A stretch of DNA of 64,000 bases from Thermocrispum municipale DSM 44069 (GCF_000427825.1 NZ_ATYT01000013.1:52227-116226); one strand, 5' to 3'. Shown: positions 40,169-52,194, counted from the first letter of the stretch. Numbers and translations: made by a program. Notes: a model not told the origin generated them from the sequence alone.

Positions 40169-41214
40169 CGGCGCTCCAGCAGCGGAGCCTGCGCCAACGC
40201 GTCCAGCAGAGCCTCGACGCAGCGCTGCGGATCGCCTTCCATGCGACAGCCGGCGGCCAGGTGGTGACCTCCCCCACCGAGACTGCGCGCCACCGCGGCG
40301 ACATTGATCACGCTCTTGGCGCGAAGCGAGACCGACCAGCGGCGCGTGCTGCCGCGTGGCTGCTGCTCCTTGAGCACCACGGCCACCTCGGCCTCGGTGG
40401 TCGACCGCACGATGTCGATGACGCTCTCGACCTCTTCCACCCGGACGTCACGCGCGGCCTCCAGGTCGACGACCGCGTGAACCACGCCGAGTCCGCGGGC
40501 GGCGGCGGGTTCCAGTCGTGCCCCGGCCAGCACCCGGGACAGCATCGGTAGCCAGGTGAACGGGTGGTCGTCGAGCAGGGTGCGGCCGAGCCCGTCGGGG
40601 TCGACCCCTGCCTCGATCAGCCGCGCAGCCAGCCGGTGGGTCTCCGGCCGGGCCCGCCGGAACGACGAGGTATCCGTGACGAGACCGGCATACAGCCCGC
40701 GTGCCACCGGCTCCGTCAGCGGCAGGCCCATGGCGTCCAGCACACGCATCGCCACCACCGCACTCGCCTCCGCCTCGGTGTCGACCACGTGGTGTGTGCC
40801 GTAGAACAGGTTGGATGCGTGGTGGTCGATCACCAGTACCGAGCCACCGGCCTCGACCGTGCGCTCCACCCGCGGAGCGAGCGAGCCCAGCCGTGCTGGA
40901 CTGGGTGTGTCCACGGCGACCAGCACCTGGTCGACTTGCGGCAGGTCGCTCGGGCGCGTCAGCAGTCCCGCGGCGTCCAGACCGCGCAGGGAGTGCGGCA
41001 CCTCGTCCGGCTCCGCGAAACTGACCCGTACGGTCGCCCCGGCCTCGTGCAGCGCGTGCCCGAGTCCGAGCGCGGTGCCCAACGCGTCGGCGTCCGGATC
41101 GATGTGGCCGAGAAGCGTGACCTCCCCGGACGGCACCTGGTCGGCCAGCAGGCGCGCGGCCTGGTCGACCGCGTTCGGCGACGCCCCGTTGTGACTGGAG
41201 TGGCTGGAGTTCAC
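40165..41214 (-). CDS. nrnA: DHH-family phosphoesterase (NrnA-like nanoRNase/pAp phosphatase)
   Basis: 349 residues. DHH domain with LLGHIDPDADALGTALGLG (motif I), VAVDTPSPARLG (II) and VLVIDHHASN (the DHH), and DHHA1 C-terminal domain ending SLGGGGHHLAAGCRM. Homologues degrade short oligoribonucleotides and 3'-phosphoadenosine 5'-phosphate; the M. tuberculosis enzyme (Rv2837c) also acts on cyclic dinucleotides. GTG start at 41214 diverges from the methyltransferase gene. Confidence 0.93.
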   Translation of the reverse strand: MNSSHSSHNGASPNAVDQAARLLADQVPSGEVTLLGHIDPDADALGTALGLGHALHEAGATVRVSFAEPDEVPHSLRGLDAAGLLTRPSDLPQVDQVLVAVDTPSPARLGSLAPRVERTVEAGGSVLVIDHHASNLFYGTHHVVDTEAEASAVVAMRVLDAMGLPLTEPVARGLYAGLVTDTSSFRRARPETHRLAARLIEAGVDPDGLGRTLLDDHPFTWLPMLSRVLAGARLEPAAARGLGVVHAVVDLEAARDVRVEEVESVIDIVRSTTEAEVAVVLKEQQPRGSTRRWSVSLRAKSVINVAAVARSLGGGGHHLAAGCRMEGDPQRCVEALLDALAQAPLLERR

Positions 41215-41268
41215 ACCAGCAAGCTACGCGGCCACTCCGACATCGAGCACGGGCACTACCATCGTTCG

Positions 41269-42303
41269 GTGTCATCCGAGTACCTGATCCTGCAACTGCC
41301 ATCGGCGAACCGGGTCTACGCCGAGGACGCGCCGCGGCTGATGCGCGCCGAACTCGCGGCGTTCAGTGAAGCGGTCGGCGGGATCGCCGACATCGATGAC
41401 GTCGAACTCGGCGGACTGCGTTACGTCCGCTTCACCACGCCCGAGCTCACCGAGCAGCGGCTGGCGCTGCTGTCCAACGCCTCGTCGCTGTACGGCTTGT
41501 TCGAGCGCGTGCAGCCGGACTTGCTGCGTCCGGTGAGGATCCGGCCGCTGGACAAGTTCGATTCCGATCTGCTGACCATCCAGAAGTACTCCGGCAAGAC
41601 GAACGAGCAGTTCACCCGGCTGCTGCTGAACGTGACGTGCCTGGCCATGGCCGAGCCACTGGCCATGTTGCGTCGCCCGCTGCACGTGCTGGACCCGCTG
41701 TGCGGCCGCGGCACGACACTGAATCAGGCGATGATGTACGGCTTCGACGCCACCGGGGTCGAGCTGCTGGAGCGCGACTTCGAGGCGTACGAGCGGTTCA
41801 TCAAGACGTGGCTGCGGACCAAACGGTTCAAGCACACCGCGGAATCCGGCCAGTTGCGGCGACAGAAGCACAAGCTGGGCCGTCGGCTCGACATCACGTA
41901 CGCGCCGACGAAGGAGGAGTTCAAGGCCGGTCGGTCGCGAACGTTGTCGTTCCGAGCGACGGACACGCTCCACGTGGACGAGATCTTCGGGCGCCATGCG
42001 TTCGACGTGATCGTCACCGACGCGCCGTACGGCGTGCAGCACGGCAGCAGGCAGAGCGGCGAGTTGCAGCGGAGCCCGCGCGACCTCCTGGCCGCCGCTG
42101 TGCCGGTGTGGACCAGGGTGCTCAAGCCCGGCGGCGCACTGGGGATCTCGTGGAACGACCTGGTGCTGCCGCGCGCGGAGCTGCTGGACATCCTCAGCCG
42201 CGCCGGGTTGAAGCCCCGTGAAGGAGCGCCCTACGAACAGTTCGCGCACCGCGTGGACCACGCCATCGTGCGTGACCTGGTGGTGGCGACCAAGCCCGCA
42301 TAG
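41269..42303 (+). CDS. TRM11-like SAM-dependent methyltransferase
   Basis: 344 residues. SAM-binding LDPLCGRGTTLNQA (141-154) and catalytic D-A-P-Y at 251-254 (IVTDAPYG), the N6-adenine/N2-guanine-type motif of RNA or DNA methyltransferases related to Trm11. The first 130 residues form a distinct N-terminal domain without an obvious THUMP. GTG at 41269. It is the only plus-strand gene in the rimP-to-MATE block. A tRNA or rRNA substrate is likely by family and location, but unproven. Confidence 0.85.
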   Translation: MSSEYLILQLPSANRVYAEDAPRLMRAELAAFSEAVGGIADIDDVELGGLRYVRFTTPELTEQRLALLSNASSLYGLFERVQPDLLRPVRIRPLDKFDSDLLTIQKYSGKTNEQFTRLLLNVTCLAMAEPLAMLRRPLHVLDPLCGRGTTLNQAMMYGFDATGVELLERDFEAYERFIKTWLRTKRFKHTAESGQLRRQKHKLGRRLDITYAPTKEEFKAGRSRTLSFRATDTLHVDEIFGRHAFDVIVTDAPYGVQHGSRQSGELQRSPRDLLAAAVPVWTRVLKPGGALGISWNDLVLPRAELLDILSRAGLKPREGAPYEQFAHRVDHAIVRDLVVATKPA

Positions 42304-42627
42304 GGCCGAGCGGAGCGCGGCGGGTGGCGGTTGGGGCTGCCCGCAGGAGGCGCGGCGGCCCGGCGAGAGGCGCGGCGGCCCGGCGAGAGGCGCGGCGGCC
42401 CGGCAAGAGGCGCCGCAGCCCGGCAAGAGGCGCCGCAGGCCGCAGCCGGGCGGCGAGGCCGGTACGGGGTCCGCCGCGGCGGGGTGCCACGCGCGCAAGC
42501 GCCACTCACAGCGCCGGACAGCTCTCGGCCGGCGGCCCCGCAGCCCTTCGCGGTGCGCGGGGAGCCGAGCCTCCCGCCGATCTCGCACCCTGCATCAGCG
42601 GGGTGCTCCACCCGGGTGAAGCGCCGC
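42304..42627. other. 324-bp intergenic stretch between convergent genes
   Basis: No gene supported; long open frames across it are by-products of repeated GC-rich units. The first third holds a 20-bp tandem repeat (listed separately). The remainder is GC-rich with no clear perfect hairpin. Confidence 0.6.
42346..42440. repeat. Five 20-bp tandem units
   Basis: Units start at 42346, 42366, 42386, 42406 and 42426 with consensus AGAGGCGCGGCGGCCCGGCG. The first three are nearly identical; the last two carry CGCCGCAG. The period is not a multiple of three. It begins 43 bases after the methyltransferase stop. Confidence 0.85.
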
Positions 42628-43086
42628 CTACCGGGCGTTCTCGTCAGCGTCCTCGTCGACCGGCTTGCGGTACGGGTCCGGGTCTCCGGCAGGCTTCGCC
42701 CCGGTCGCCCGCCGCGCCACCTCGGCGTCGGCGGCGCGCGCCTTCGCCAGCAGCTCGTCGATGTGCCGCGCGGACTCCGGCACGTTGTCGGGCACGAACG
42801 TCAGCGTCGGGGTGAACCGGACACCGGTCCCGGCACCGACCTTGCTGCGCAGCAGCCCGCGGGCCGACTCCAGCGCGGCCGCGGCGCCTGCCATGTCCGG
42901 CTCCGCGTCGACGCTCTCGCCGAGCACCGTGTAGTACACCGTGGCGTCGCGCAGATCCCCGGTCAGCCGGGTGTCGGTGATCGTGACGTAGTTGAGCCGG
43001 GGATCCTTGATCTCGTGCTCGATGGTCGAGGCCACGATCTGACCGATCCGCTTGGCCAACCTCCGCGCGCGGGCGTGATCCACCAC
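42628..43086 (-). CDS. rbfA: 30S ribosome-binding factor A
   Basis: Assists maturation of the 16S rRNA 5' end. 152 residues. KH-like core [19 protein letters not shown] and the conserved DPRL ([30 protein letters not shown]), then [24 protein letters not shown]. The C-terminal 35 residues are a charged extension common in actinobacteria. GTG start. Last gene of the rimP-nusA-infB transcription unit. Confidence 0.95.
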   Translation of the reverse strand: MVDHARARRLAKRIGQIVASTIEHEIKDPRLNYVTITDTRLTGDLRDATVYYTVLGESVDAEPDMAGAAAALESARGLLRSKVGAGTGVRFTPTLTFVPDNVPESARHIDELLAKARAADAEVARRATGAKPAGDPDPYRKPVDEDADENAR

Positions 43087-43114
43087 CGCGCACCCCTCCT
43101 TGACTTTTCGTTGT

Positions 43115-43408
43115 CTAATCGTCCGGGCCGAGCCAGCGCCTGCGTGCCGACACCAGCTCCAGCTCCGGACGGCCCGCTACCTGTCGTTCGCAGGCATCGA
43201 GTATCTCGCCGACGTGACCGGCGTCGACCGACAGCGCGGCTATTCCGATCAACGTGCGGCGATACAGGTCCTGGTGGCCCGCCTCGGCGACCGCCACATC
43301 GAACCGTCTGCGCAGTTCGGCGATCACCGGGCGGACCACGGACCGCTTCTGTTTGAGGGAGCGGACGTCGCCGAGAACGACGTCCAGCTCCAGCACTCCG
43401 ACGTACAC
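43115..43408 (-). CDS. ylxP: YlxP/DUF503-family protein
   Basis: 97 residues, small ferredoxin-like fold protein of unclear function. [32 protein letters not shown] is the hallmark N-terminus (conserved SLKxKR). Lies between infB and rbfA in most Gram-positives, suggesting a role tied to ribosome or translation initiation. Starts four bases after infB. Confidence 0.92.
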   Translation of the reverse strand: MYVGVLELDVVLGDVRSLKQKRSVVRPVIAELRRRFDVAVAEAGHQDLYRRTLIGIAALSVDAGHVGEILDACERQVAGRPELELVSARRRWLGPDD

Positions 43409-43412
43409 CTAC

Positions 43413-46157
<2,745 letters not shown>

Positions 46158-46245
46158 TGCTCTCCTCATCTGCAGAGGCCGGCGGCGCTACCCGCTGACC
46201 TCGTCCTTACTGTCGCGCGTTCATGGCTTCAGCTTCACGGCTGAC

Positions 46246-46620
46246 TCATGACGGGTCGACCTGCTTCCTGTTACCTCGGCGTGGCACGGGTCTGCCGTGC
46301 CCCTCCTCATGTCGCGTGCCGGTGGCGAGTTCGTTGCCGAAGGTCTCCTCCAGCTCCCCGGTGTCCAGCTGCCCAGAAACCCGTAATGCCCTGGGCAGAG
46401 CCTTTCGCCGGATCGCCTGTGCCAAGCACGCCTGATCAGGATGCAACCAAGCACCCCGGCCAGGCAGCCGTCGACGGTGATCGACGACCACGTGCCCGCG
46501 CAGTGCGACAACTCGCACCAGCTCGCTGCGCAACCCCCGCTTCCGACACCCGACACACGTGCGGACCGGTGTGTGACCGGATGCTGCGTGCGGGGAAGTC
46601 GTCGGCTGGTGTTGCGGCAC
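46246..46620 (-). CDS. ylxR: YlxR/RnpM-family (DUF448) nucleic-acid-binding protein
   Basis: 124 residues with GTG at 46620. The core RTCVGCRKRGLRSELVRVV contains C-x-G-C, followed by LPGRGAWLHPDQACLAQAIRRKAL, the canonical GRGAYLH motif. Homologues bind RNA and modulate RNase P in Bacillus. The C-terminal 35 residues are basic. Between nusA (41 bases upstream) and infB (88 bases downstream), its standard position. Confidence 0.92.
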   Translation of the reverse strand: MPQHQPTTSPHAASGHTPVRTCVGCRKRGLRSELVRVVALRGHVVVDHRRRLPGRGAWLHPDQACLAQAIRRKALPRALRVSGQLDTGELEETFGNELATGTRHEEGHGRPVPRRGNRKQVDPS

Positions 46621-46661
46621 AGTCGAGTCTATCGCTCTGGTCCAATGCGTACCGAGGGTGG

Positions 46662-47708
46662 TTACTGCTCCGGCGTGCCGGTGGTGGCCGAACCGGCCCC
46701 CGGACCGGCGGGTGCGGGCTCCGGCGCGGCTGCTGCTTCGGCATCGCTGCGGATGTCGATGCGCCACCCGGTCAACCGCGCGGCCAGCCGCGCGTTCTGG
46801 CCTTCCTTGCCGATCGCCAGCGACAGCTGGAAGTCCGGCACCACCACGCGTGCGGTCTTGGTGCGTTCGTCGATCACCCGTACCGAGACAACCTTCGCGG
46901 GCGAGAGCGCATTCCCGACGAACGTGGCCGGGTCGTCCGAGTGGTCGATGATGTCGATCTTCTCGCCGGCCAGCTCGCTCATCACGTTGCGCACCCGCGC
47001 GCCGACCGGGCCGATGCACGCACCCTTGGCGTTGACGCCCGGCACCGTCGACCGGACCGCGATCTTGGTGCGGTGGCCGGCCTCCCGCGCCACCGAGGTG
47101 ATCTCGACCGTGCCGTCGGCGATCTCCGGCACCTCGAGCGCGAACAGCTTGCGCACCAAATTCGGGTGCGTACGCGACAGCGTGATCTGGGGCCCGCGCA
47201 CGGTGCGAGACACGCCACAGACGTAGGCCTTCAACCGGGTGCCGTGGTCGTACCGCTCCCCCGGCACCTGCTCGGCCGCCGGGATGACGCCCTCGGTGTC
47301 GCCGAAGGCCACCACGACCATGCCGCGTGCGTTGGCCCGCGCGTCACGCTGGACCACGCCGGCGATGATCTCGCCCTCCTTGGCGGAGAACTCACCGTAG
47401 GTCTTCTCGTGCTCGGCATCCCGCAGCCGCTGCAGGATGACCTGGCGCGCGGTGGTCGCGGCGATCCGCCCGAAGCCTTCCGGGGTGTCGTCCCACTCCT
47501 CGATCGGCTCACCGTGCTCGTCCAGCCGATAGGCGATCACCCGCACGTAGCCGGTCTTGCGGTCGATGTCGATCTTGGCGTGCGGTTGGTGCCCCTCGGT
47601 GTGCTTGTACGCGGTCAGCAGGGCCGACTCGATGGCCTCCAACACAGTCTCGAACGGGATGTCCTTGTCCCGCTCGATCGCCCGCAGCGCGGCAATGTCC
47701 ACGTTCAT
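46662..47708 (-). CDS. nusA: Transcription termination/antitermination factor NusA
   Basis: 348 residues. N-terminal RNAP-binding domain ([34 protein letters not shown]), S1 domain, and two KH domains ([31 protein letters not shown] and [25 protein letters not shown]). Actinobacterial NusA lacks the C-terminal acidic repeats, as here. Its ATG overlaps the rimP stop by four bases. Confidence 0.97.
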   Translation of the reverse strand: MNVDIAALRAIERDKDIPFETVLEAIESALLTAYKHTEGHQPHAKIDIDRKTGYVRVIAYRLDEHGEPIEEWDDTPEGFGRIAATTARQVILQRLRDAEHEKTYGEFSAKEGEIIAGVVQRDARANARGMVVVAFGDTEGVIPAAEQVPGERYDHGTRLKAYVCGVSRTVRGPQITLSRTHPNLVRKLFALEVPEIADGTVEITSVAREAGHRTKIAVRSTVPGVNAKGACIGPVGARVRNVMSELAGEKIDIIDHSDDPATFVGNALSPAKVVSVRVIDERTKTARVVVPDFQLSLAIGKEGQNARLAARLTGWRIDIRSDAEAAAAPEPAPAGPGAGSATTGTPEQ

Positions 47709-48334
47709 CGGGCGTCATCCTCCTTGGTCGCCGAGCCCGGGGAGGCAGGCTTGCTGGTGCCTGCTGCTCGCTTTCCAGTGTGCCGCTGACCGGCGCCGGG
47801 TGCCGCATCGGCGGCCACGCCCTCGCGCTCGGCCTGTTCCGCCTCGTCCGCCTCGATCATCTTCAGCTCTTCGGTGGGCGGCTGCTTGAACTCCACCTCG
47901 ACCACCGCGGAGGACACCGACGCGTAGGCGACGTCGACGAACTGCTTGTTCACCAGCACCCGCGCGGACTTCTCACCCGCGTAGCCAACCCGGCCGACGA
48001 ACGGCTGCCCTTCGGTCGGCGTGACCTTGACCAACCGGAACCGGGCTCGGCGCCAGTGCCTGCGCTGCGTCAGCGGCCTGTTCAGGCCCGGTGAGGTGAC
48101 CTCGAGGGTGTAGGCGCCCGCAATCAGGTGATCGTGCTCGTCGAGCTTGCGTGACAGCGCGCGGCTGGTGTCGGCGATCTCGTCGAGACCGATCCCGTCG
48201 TCGGCGTCGACCACGACCTTCACCAGTTTCTTCCGGCCCGCTTGCTGCACTTCGAGTGAGTCCAGATCGAACCCGAGCCCGTCGACCACATCGACCACGA
48301 TGGGCTCCAACCGCCTGGCGAGATCGTTGGCCAT
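47705..48334 (-). CDS. rimP: Ribosome maturation factor RimP
   Basis: Acts in 30S assembly. 209 residues. N-terminal [37 protein letters not shown] and the central [15 protein letters not shown] motif. ATG at 48334 is preferred over 48340 because GGGGAG lies at proper distance. The C-terminus is a charged, disordered extension. First gene of the operon running to rbfA. Confidence 0.95.
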   Translation of the reverse strand: MANDLARRLEPIVVDVVDGLGFDLDSLEVQQAGRKKLVKVVVDADDGIGLDEIADTSRALSRKLDEHDHLIAGAYTLEVTSPGLNRPLTQRRHWRRARFRLVKVTPTEGQPFVGRVGYAGEKSARVLVNKQFVDVAYASVSSAVVEVEFKQPPTEELKMIEADEAEQAEREGVAADAAPGAGQRHTGKRAAGTSKPASPGSATKEDDAR

Positions 48335-48405
48335 GAGCATCTCCCCTATTCGGCTGGGCTAGCGGTTGTGGGTGTCGGTCCAGCTTAAGGTACGCACCTG
48401 GCAGG

Positions 48406-49326
48406 ATGCTGGGTGTGCAGGTGGGGCGTCGCAATGTGCTTCGATGGAGTGGTATAGCGCTGCTGGGGGCGCCGTTGGCGGCGTTGCCCGCGTGTTCGGG
48501 CGGCTACGACGACTCCCCGGATCCGCTGTCGGCAATGGCCACCGCGGCCCGTTCGGACGCCGCCGCCGCACGGGCGATCGGAGGCAAGGTGGCGCGGCAG
48601 ATCGCCGAGCTGCGCACCGCGCAGGCACGTGCGCTGCAACAAGAGGTGGACCGAGCCAACCGTCCGGCTGCGCCCGCCGCGAAACCGTCCCCGGCCAAGA
48701 ACATGCGGGCGCTCGGCAAGCGGCTGACGTCGGCAGCCGAGAGTGCCGTCGAGCTGATCCCGCAGGCGAGCCGGGCACGTGCCGGGTTGCTCGCCTCGGT
48801 GGCGGCCGGCTGCAACGCCGGGCTCGCACTGGACGGCAAGCTGGGTTCACCACGTACCCAGCGCTTTCCGGCTCCCGAGGTGGAGGAACTGGACGAGGAA
48901 ACGGTGGATGCGCTGCAGCAGGCGCTGGCCGCCGAGCACGCCTCGCTGTGGGTCCTCGGGCTGGTCACCGCGTTCCTGCCCGCCGGCTATGACAAGGGCC
49001 TGCGCGCGGCGGCCGCCGAGCACCGGGAGCGCAGGGATGCCACGCGCGACGCGTTGACCTCGGCCGGGGCCGATCCGGTTCTGGCCGAGACCGCCTATGC
49101 CACACCGAAGCCGGTGAAGAACCCGAACTCGGCACGCGCTGCCGTGATCGCGGCCGAAACCGACGCGGTGACCGCCTGGCGTGGCGTCGTCGAACGTTGT
49201 GACGAGCCCGAACTGCGGTCACTGGCGGTTGCGGCCATGTGTGCCTCCGGCGCCCGGTTGACGCGCTGGCGGCTGGAGGCGGGCGTGAAACCCGCGGCGC
49301 TTCCGCTGCCCGGCGCGCCGGAGTGA
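48406..49326 (+). CDS. Exported ferritin-like lipoprotein (DUF4439)
   Basis: 306 residues. The N-terminus has a twin-arginine-like stretch (GRRNVLRW), a hydrophobic core and a lipobox ALPAC with Cys30, so a lipid-anchored, possibly Tat-exported protein. The C-terminal half (VDALQQALAAEHASLWVLGLVTAF ... EHRERRDATRDALTSAGADP) is a four-helix bundle with ferritin-like E-x-x-H spacing, as in DUF4439. It diverges from rimP, an arrangement conserved in actinobacteria. Function unknown. GTG at 48412 is an alternative start. Confidence 0.85.
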   Translation: MLGVQVGRRNVLRWSGIALLGAPLAALPACSGGYDDSPDPLSAMATAARSDAAAARAIGGKVARQIAELRTAQARALQQEVDRANRPAAPAAKPSPAKNMRALGKRLTSAAESAVELIPQASRARAGLLASVAAGCNAGLALDGKLGSPRTQRFPAPEVEELDEETVDALQQALAAEHASLWVLGLVTAFLPAGYDKGLRAAAAEHRERRDATRDALTSAGADPVLAETAYATPKPVKNPNSARAAVIAAETDAVTAWRGVVERCDEPELRSLAVAAMCASGARLTRWRLEAGVKPAALPLPGAPE

Positions 49327-49328
49327 CA

Positions 49329-50036
49329 TCACCGCCCGCTGATCATCTGTGGCCCGAGCTGGAGCGCCTGCGTGGCGATCTCGTCGAGCAGGGCGTTGTT
49401 CTGCGTGTCTGCGAAGAACGCGGCTTCGACGATCGTGACCCGGGGACCGTCGACACTGGAGGCGTATTCGCCGCCCGCCACCTTCGGCACGTCCGGCAGG
49501 GAGACGGTCCCGTCGGTGACCAGGTCGGCGATGTTGCCGGTGCCGTCGGTGTCGGTCATGGACTTGAGCTCCTCGGCCTGTTCCGGGCTCGGCATCGTCA
49601 CCACCACGACCGACACGGCCGCGCGGGCATCGCCGTCACGCACGGAGAACAGCCCGCGGACGACCTCCTGGCACGGTTCCTTGGCCAGCCAAGCACGCAC
49701 CTTGCCGTACGAGACTTTGTCGCAGCGCTGGTCGGTCTGCAGTGGGGCCAGCCCGTGATAGTTGAAGGCGCCTGCGCGCAGTACCGGCGGACGAGCGGAA
49801 TCCCCGCCGTTGTCGTCGGCCGTGCGGCTCGGAGACTGCTGGGTGCCGGTCTGCGCGGCAGGGCTGTTCGAGCCGGTGCCCCGGATCGACCACCACACGA
49901 CGCTGGACAGGGCGGCGACGACCACCAAGGCGAGCAGGAACAGCAGCCGCGCGGTGCGCGCTTGCGGATGCCGGGCGGCAGAGCCATTGCCTGCCGCCCG
50001 GCTCAACGCCGTCGTGGGGTTAGGCCTCGCGCTCAT
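49329..50036 (-). CDS. Single-pass membrane protein of unknown function
   Basis: 235 residues. A hydrophilic N-terminus of about 30 residues precedes one membrane helix ([21 protein letters not shown]), followed by a Ser/Thr/Gln-rich linker and an extracytoplasmic domain with two cysteines (DQRCDKVSYG and KEPCQEVV). There is no recognised family signature. ATG at 50036. It ends two bases from the convergent lipoprotein gene. Confidence 0.8.
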   Translation of the reverse strand: MSARPNPTTALSRAAGNGSAARHPQARTARLLFLLALVVVAALSSVVWWSIRGTGSNSPAAQTGTQQSPSRTADDNGGDSARPPVLRAGAFNYHGLAPLQTDQRCDKVSYGKVRAWLAKEPCQEVVRGLFSVRDGDARAAVSVVVVTMPSPEQAEELKSMTDTDGTGNIADLVTDGTVSLPDVPKVAGGEYASSVDGPRVTIVEAAFFADTQNNALLDEIATQALQLGPQMISGR

Positions 50037-50085
50037 GACCACGCCACGGTATCCGGTGTCGGCCCGCAGGCGAAGCCGACGACAG

Positions 50086-50129
50086 CAGCCAGGGGCGGCA
50101 CCTGACTGCTCAAGTACCGCCCCTGGCTG
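50086..50129 (-). terminator. Terminator hairpin after the acidic DUF5709-like gene
   Basis: CAGCCAGGGGCGG (50086-50098) and CCGCCCCTGGCTG (50117-50129) are perfect 13-bp arms around an 18-base loop, nine bases past the stop of the gene at 50139. Confidence 0.83.
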
Positions 50130-50138
50130 GTCCTTCGA

Positions 50139-50546
50139 CTAGTGGGAGTCCAACCCTCGGATGGGGTTGTCCTCACCACCTCCGGCACGATCGGCGTTGT
50201 CCGCGGGGCTGTCCGTCATCCGCGGCATTTCGTCCTCGCGCCCTTGACTCACCTCGTCGTCACCGAGCGGGCCCGCGCCGCCTGCGTCGAATTGATCCGG
50301 CTCACCGGCACCGAACTGATCCGGCTGACCGGTGTCACCGGCGCCGACATCGGGTCTCTCCTGGCGCAACCGCTCGTCCAACGGCTCACCCTCGGCCTGC
50401 TCGGCCTGGGTCATGCCGTGCCGATCGGCACCCGACCAGCGTTCCGGCGGCTCTGCGCCGCCTTCCAGCGGGTCCGCCTGCATGTTGTCCTGATCCAGCT
50501 GCTCGCCGGCCGACAACGGGGACTGTTGATCCGATGCTTCCGTCAT
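50139..50546 (-). CDS. Acidic DUF5709-like protein
   Basis: 135 residues, strongly acidic and probably disordered at both ends. The recognisable core PPERWSGADRHGMTQAEQAEGE followed by LDERLRQERPDVG matches the DUF5709 family of actinobacteria. No signal or membrane segment. GAGGTGAG lies six bases before ATG 50546. Function unknown; such proteins are often stress-linked, which is inference. Confidence 0.8.
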   Translation of the reverse strand: MTEASDQQSPLSAGEQLDQDNMQADPLEGGAEPPERWSGADRHGMTQAEQAEGEPLDERLRQERPDVGAGDTGQPDQFGAGEPDQFDAGGAGPLGDDEVSQGREDEMPRMTDSPADNADRAGGGEDNPIRGLDSH

Positions 50547-50552
50547 GTCATC

Positions 50553-50584
50553 TCACCTCGGCGGCCGGTCACCTCGGCGGCCGG
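50553..50584. repeat. 16-bp tandem repeat at the 5' end of the acidic protein gene
   Basis: TCACCTCGGCGGCCGG occurs twice in a row (50553-50568, 50569-50584). On the minus strand each copy contains GAGGTGA, so the ribosome binding site itself is duplicated. Confidence 0.8.
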
Positions 50585-50593
50585 GGACGGCAC

Positions 50594-50749
50594 TCAGAAA
50601 TAGTGCCGTCTGCCGAGGACAGGCCGGTTGATCGAGCCGAGCAGGAACAACACGGCACCCACGACCAACAGCACGATGCCGATGGTCCACAGCACGCCGA
50701 CGTCCAGCACCAACCCCAGCACCAGCAGGATCAAGCCCAAGATGATCAT
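50594..50749 (-). CDS. DUF6131-like two-helix mini membrane protein
   Basis: 51 residues: two short hydrophobic helices (IILGLILLVLGLVLDVGVLW and IGIVLLVVGAVLFLLG) and the conserved tail RPVLGRRHYF. ATG at 50749 is supported by GAGGAG upstream. Widespread in actinobacteria and of unknown function. It ends 47 bases before the acidic protein gene on the same strand, so they may share a transcript. Confidence 0.83.
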   Translation of the reverse strand: MIILGLILLVLGLVLDVGVLWTIGIVLLVVGAVLFLLGSINRPVLGRRHYF

Positions 50750-50936
50750 CCGTTGCTCCTCAGCATCGCGGTCTGTTTGCGGCCACCCGGTGTGCTTCCT
50801 GCTCACTCCCAGGGGCCCCAGCGGGTGCCCCCCGTGGGGGTTAGCGCAAACGCGCCAGGCGGACCGTTGACCTGTTCGGCCGGACAAGTTGGGCCGAGTG
50901 GAGCAACGCAGATACGGGCGCTCGGACCTGCTCGGT

Positions 50937-52094
50937 CTACGCCACGGCGTTCAACGCAGCGTCGAGGTCGTCCCAGAGGTCCTCGACGTCCTCCAGTCCG
51001 ACGGACAGCCGGAGCAGGTTCGCGGACACGCCACAATCCCGAAGTTCTTCGCCGTCCACCAGGCGATGCGTCAACGCCGCGGGATGTTCGATCAGGGTGT
51101 CGACCGACCCCAGGCTGACCGCGGGTGTGATCAATCGCAGCTTGCTGACCACGGTATGGGGATCAGCAACGGTGCTGAACGCGATCATCGCACCGGGACC
51201 ACGCTGCTGTACTCCGATCAGCCTGCTTCCGGTCAGCCCCGGATAGCGCACTTCGGCGACCGCGGGGTGCTGCTGCAGCCTGCGCGCCAGTTCGTCCGCC
51301 GTAGCCTGCTGCGCCTGTATCCGGATCGGCAACGTGGCCAGCCCCCGATGCAGCAGGTAGCCGGCCAGCGGGTGCAGCACCGCACCGGCCAGCACCCGCA
51401 GCTGCCGCACCGGCTTGGCCAAGGCTTCCGCACAGGCGACGACACCACCGAGGACATCGCCGTGCCCCCCGAGGTACTTCGTCGCCGAGTGCACGACGTA
51501 GGCGGCACCGAACTTCGCGGGGTTCTGCAGCACCGGGGTGGCGAACGTGTTGTCCACCATCACCGGCACGCCGCGCGCCTGATGCACGACATCGGCGATG
51601 TCCACCAGGTCGAGGTTCGGGTTGGCCGGGGACTCGATCACCACCAGCCCGGTGTCGTCCCGCACCGCTGACGACACCTCGTCGGCGGACACATATGTGG
51701 TGGTGGTGCCCAGCAGCCCTGTGGTGAGCAGGTGGTCCGTGCCTCCGTAGACGGGTCGCACCGCCACCACGTGCGGTTTGCCCGCCATGACGCACGCGGC
51801 CTGCACGACCGCCGTGATCGCGGCCATCCCGCTGGAGAAGGCGACCGCGGTGTCGGTGCCCTCCAGCTCCGCCAGTGCGCGTTCGAACCGAGCGACCGTC
51901 GGGTTGTGCAGCCGCGCGTAGACCGGGCTGTCCGCTTCGCTCGCGCCGTCGGCCCACGCTCCGAGCGCTGCCCCACCGGTGGCCTGGTCCGGGATCGGAT
52001 ACGTGGTCGACAGATCGATCGGCGGCGCGTGCACCCCGAGCTCGGCCAGATCGTCGCGTCCACCGTGTACCGCTGTCGTGCGCAAGCCAGGCAT
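50937..52094 (-). CDS. PLP-dependent trans-sulfuration enzyme (cystathionine gamma-synthase/lyase family)
   Basis: 385 residues. PLP lysine Lys206 in HSATKYLGGHGD, SSGMAAITAVV for phosphate binding, and DNTFATPVLQNP. Family members do cystathionine gamma-synthesis, gamma- or beta-lysis, or methionine gamma-lysis, and these cannot be separated safely from sequence alone. ATG at 52094 is preceded by GGAGG. Divergent from an Lrp-type regulator across 100 bases, so regulation by a sulfur amino acid is plausible. It is not linked to other met or cys genes here. Confidence 0.88.
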   Translation of the reverse strand: MPGLRTTAVHGGRDDLAELGVHAPPIDLSTTYPIPDQATGGAALGAWADGASEADSPVYARLHNPTVARFERALAELEGTDTAVAFSSGMAAITAVVQAACVMAGKPHVVAVRPVYGGTDHLLTTGLLGTTTTYVSADEVSSAVRDDTGLVVIESPANPNLDLVDIADVVHQARGVPVMVDNTFATPVLQNPAKFGAAYVVHSATKYLGGHGDVLGGVVACAEALAKPVRQLRVLAGAVLHPLAGYLLHRGLATLPIRIQAQQATADELARRLQQHPAVAEVRYPGLTGSRLIGVQQRGPGAMIAFSTVADPHTVVSKLRLITPAVSLGSVDTLIEHPAALTHRLVDGEELRDCGVSANLLRLSVGLEDVEDLWDDLDAALNAVA

Positions 52095-52194
52095 TTGACC
52101 TCCACAGGGTTCCGTGCAGCTGCCCAAATGGTGCACAGTGACCTGGAAAACGCGGCAGACAGCGAACACAATTCGGCAACGCCAGGGAGTTTCC

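Noticed and set aside
42331..43356. A plus-strand gene across the 20-bp repeats and rbfA
   Set aside because: It is antisense to rbfA. Its start lies in tandem repeats and the 20-base period would shift frame at each unit.
52095..52194. SAM riboswitch or T-box upstream of the trans-sulfuration enzyme
   Set aside because: The 100-bp divergent gap is too short and shows no conserved riboswitch core; only an imperfect dyad around 52128-52142 was seen.
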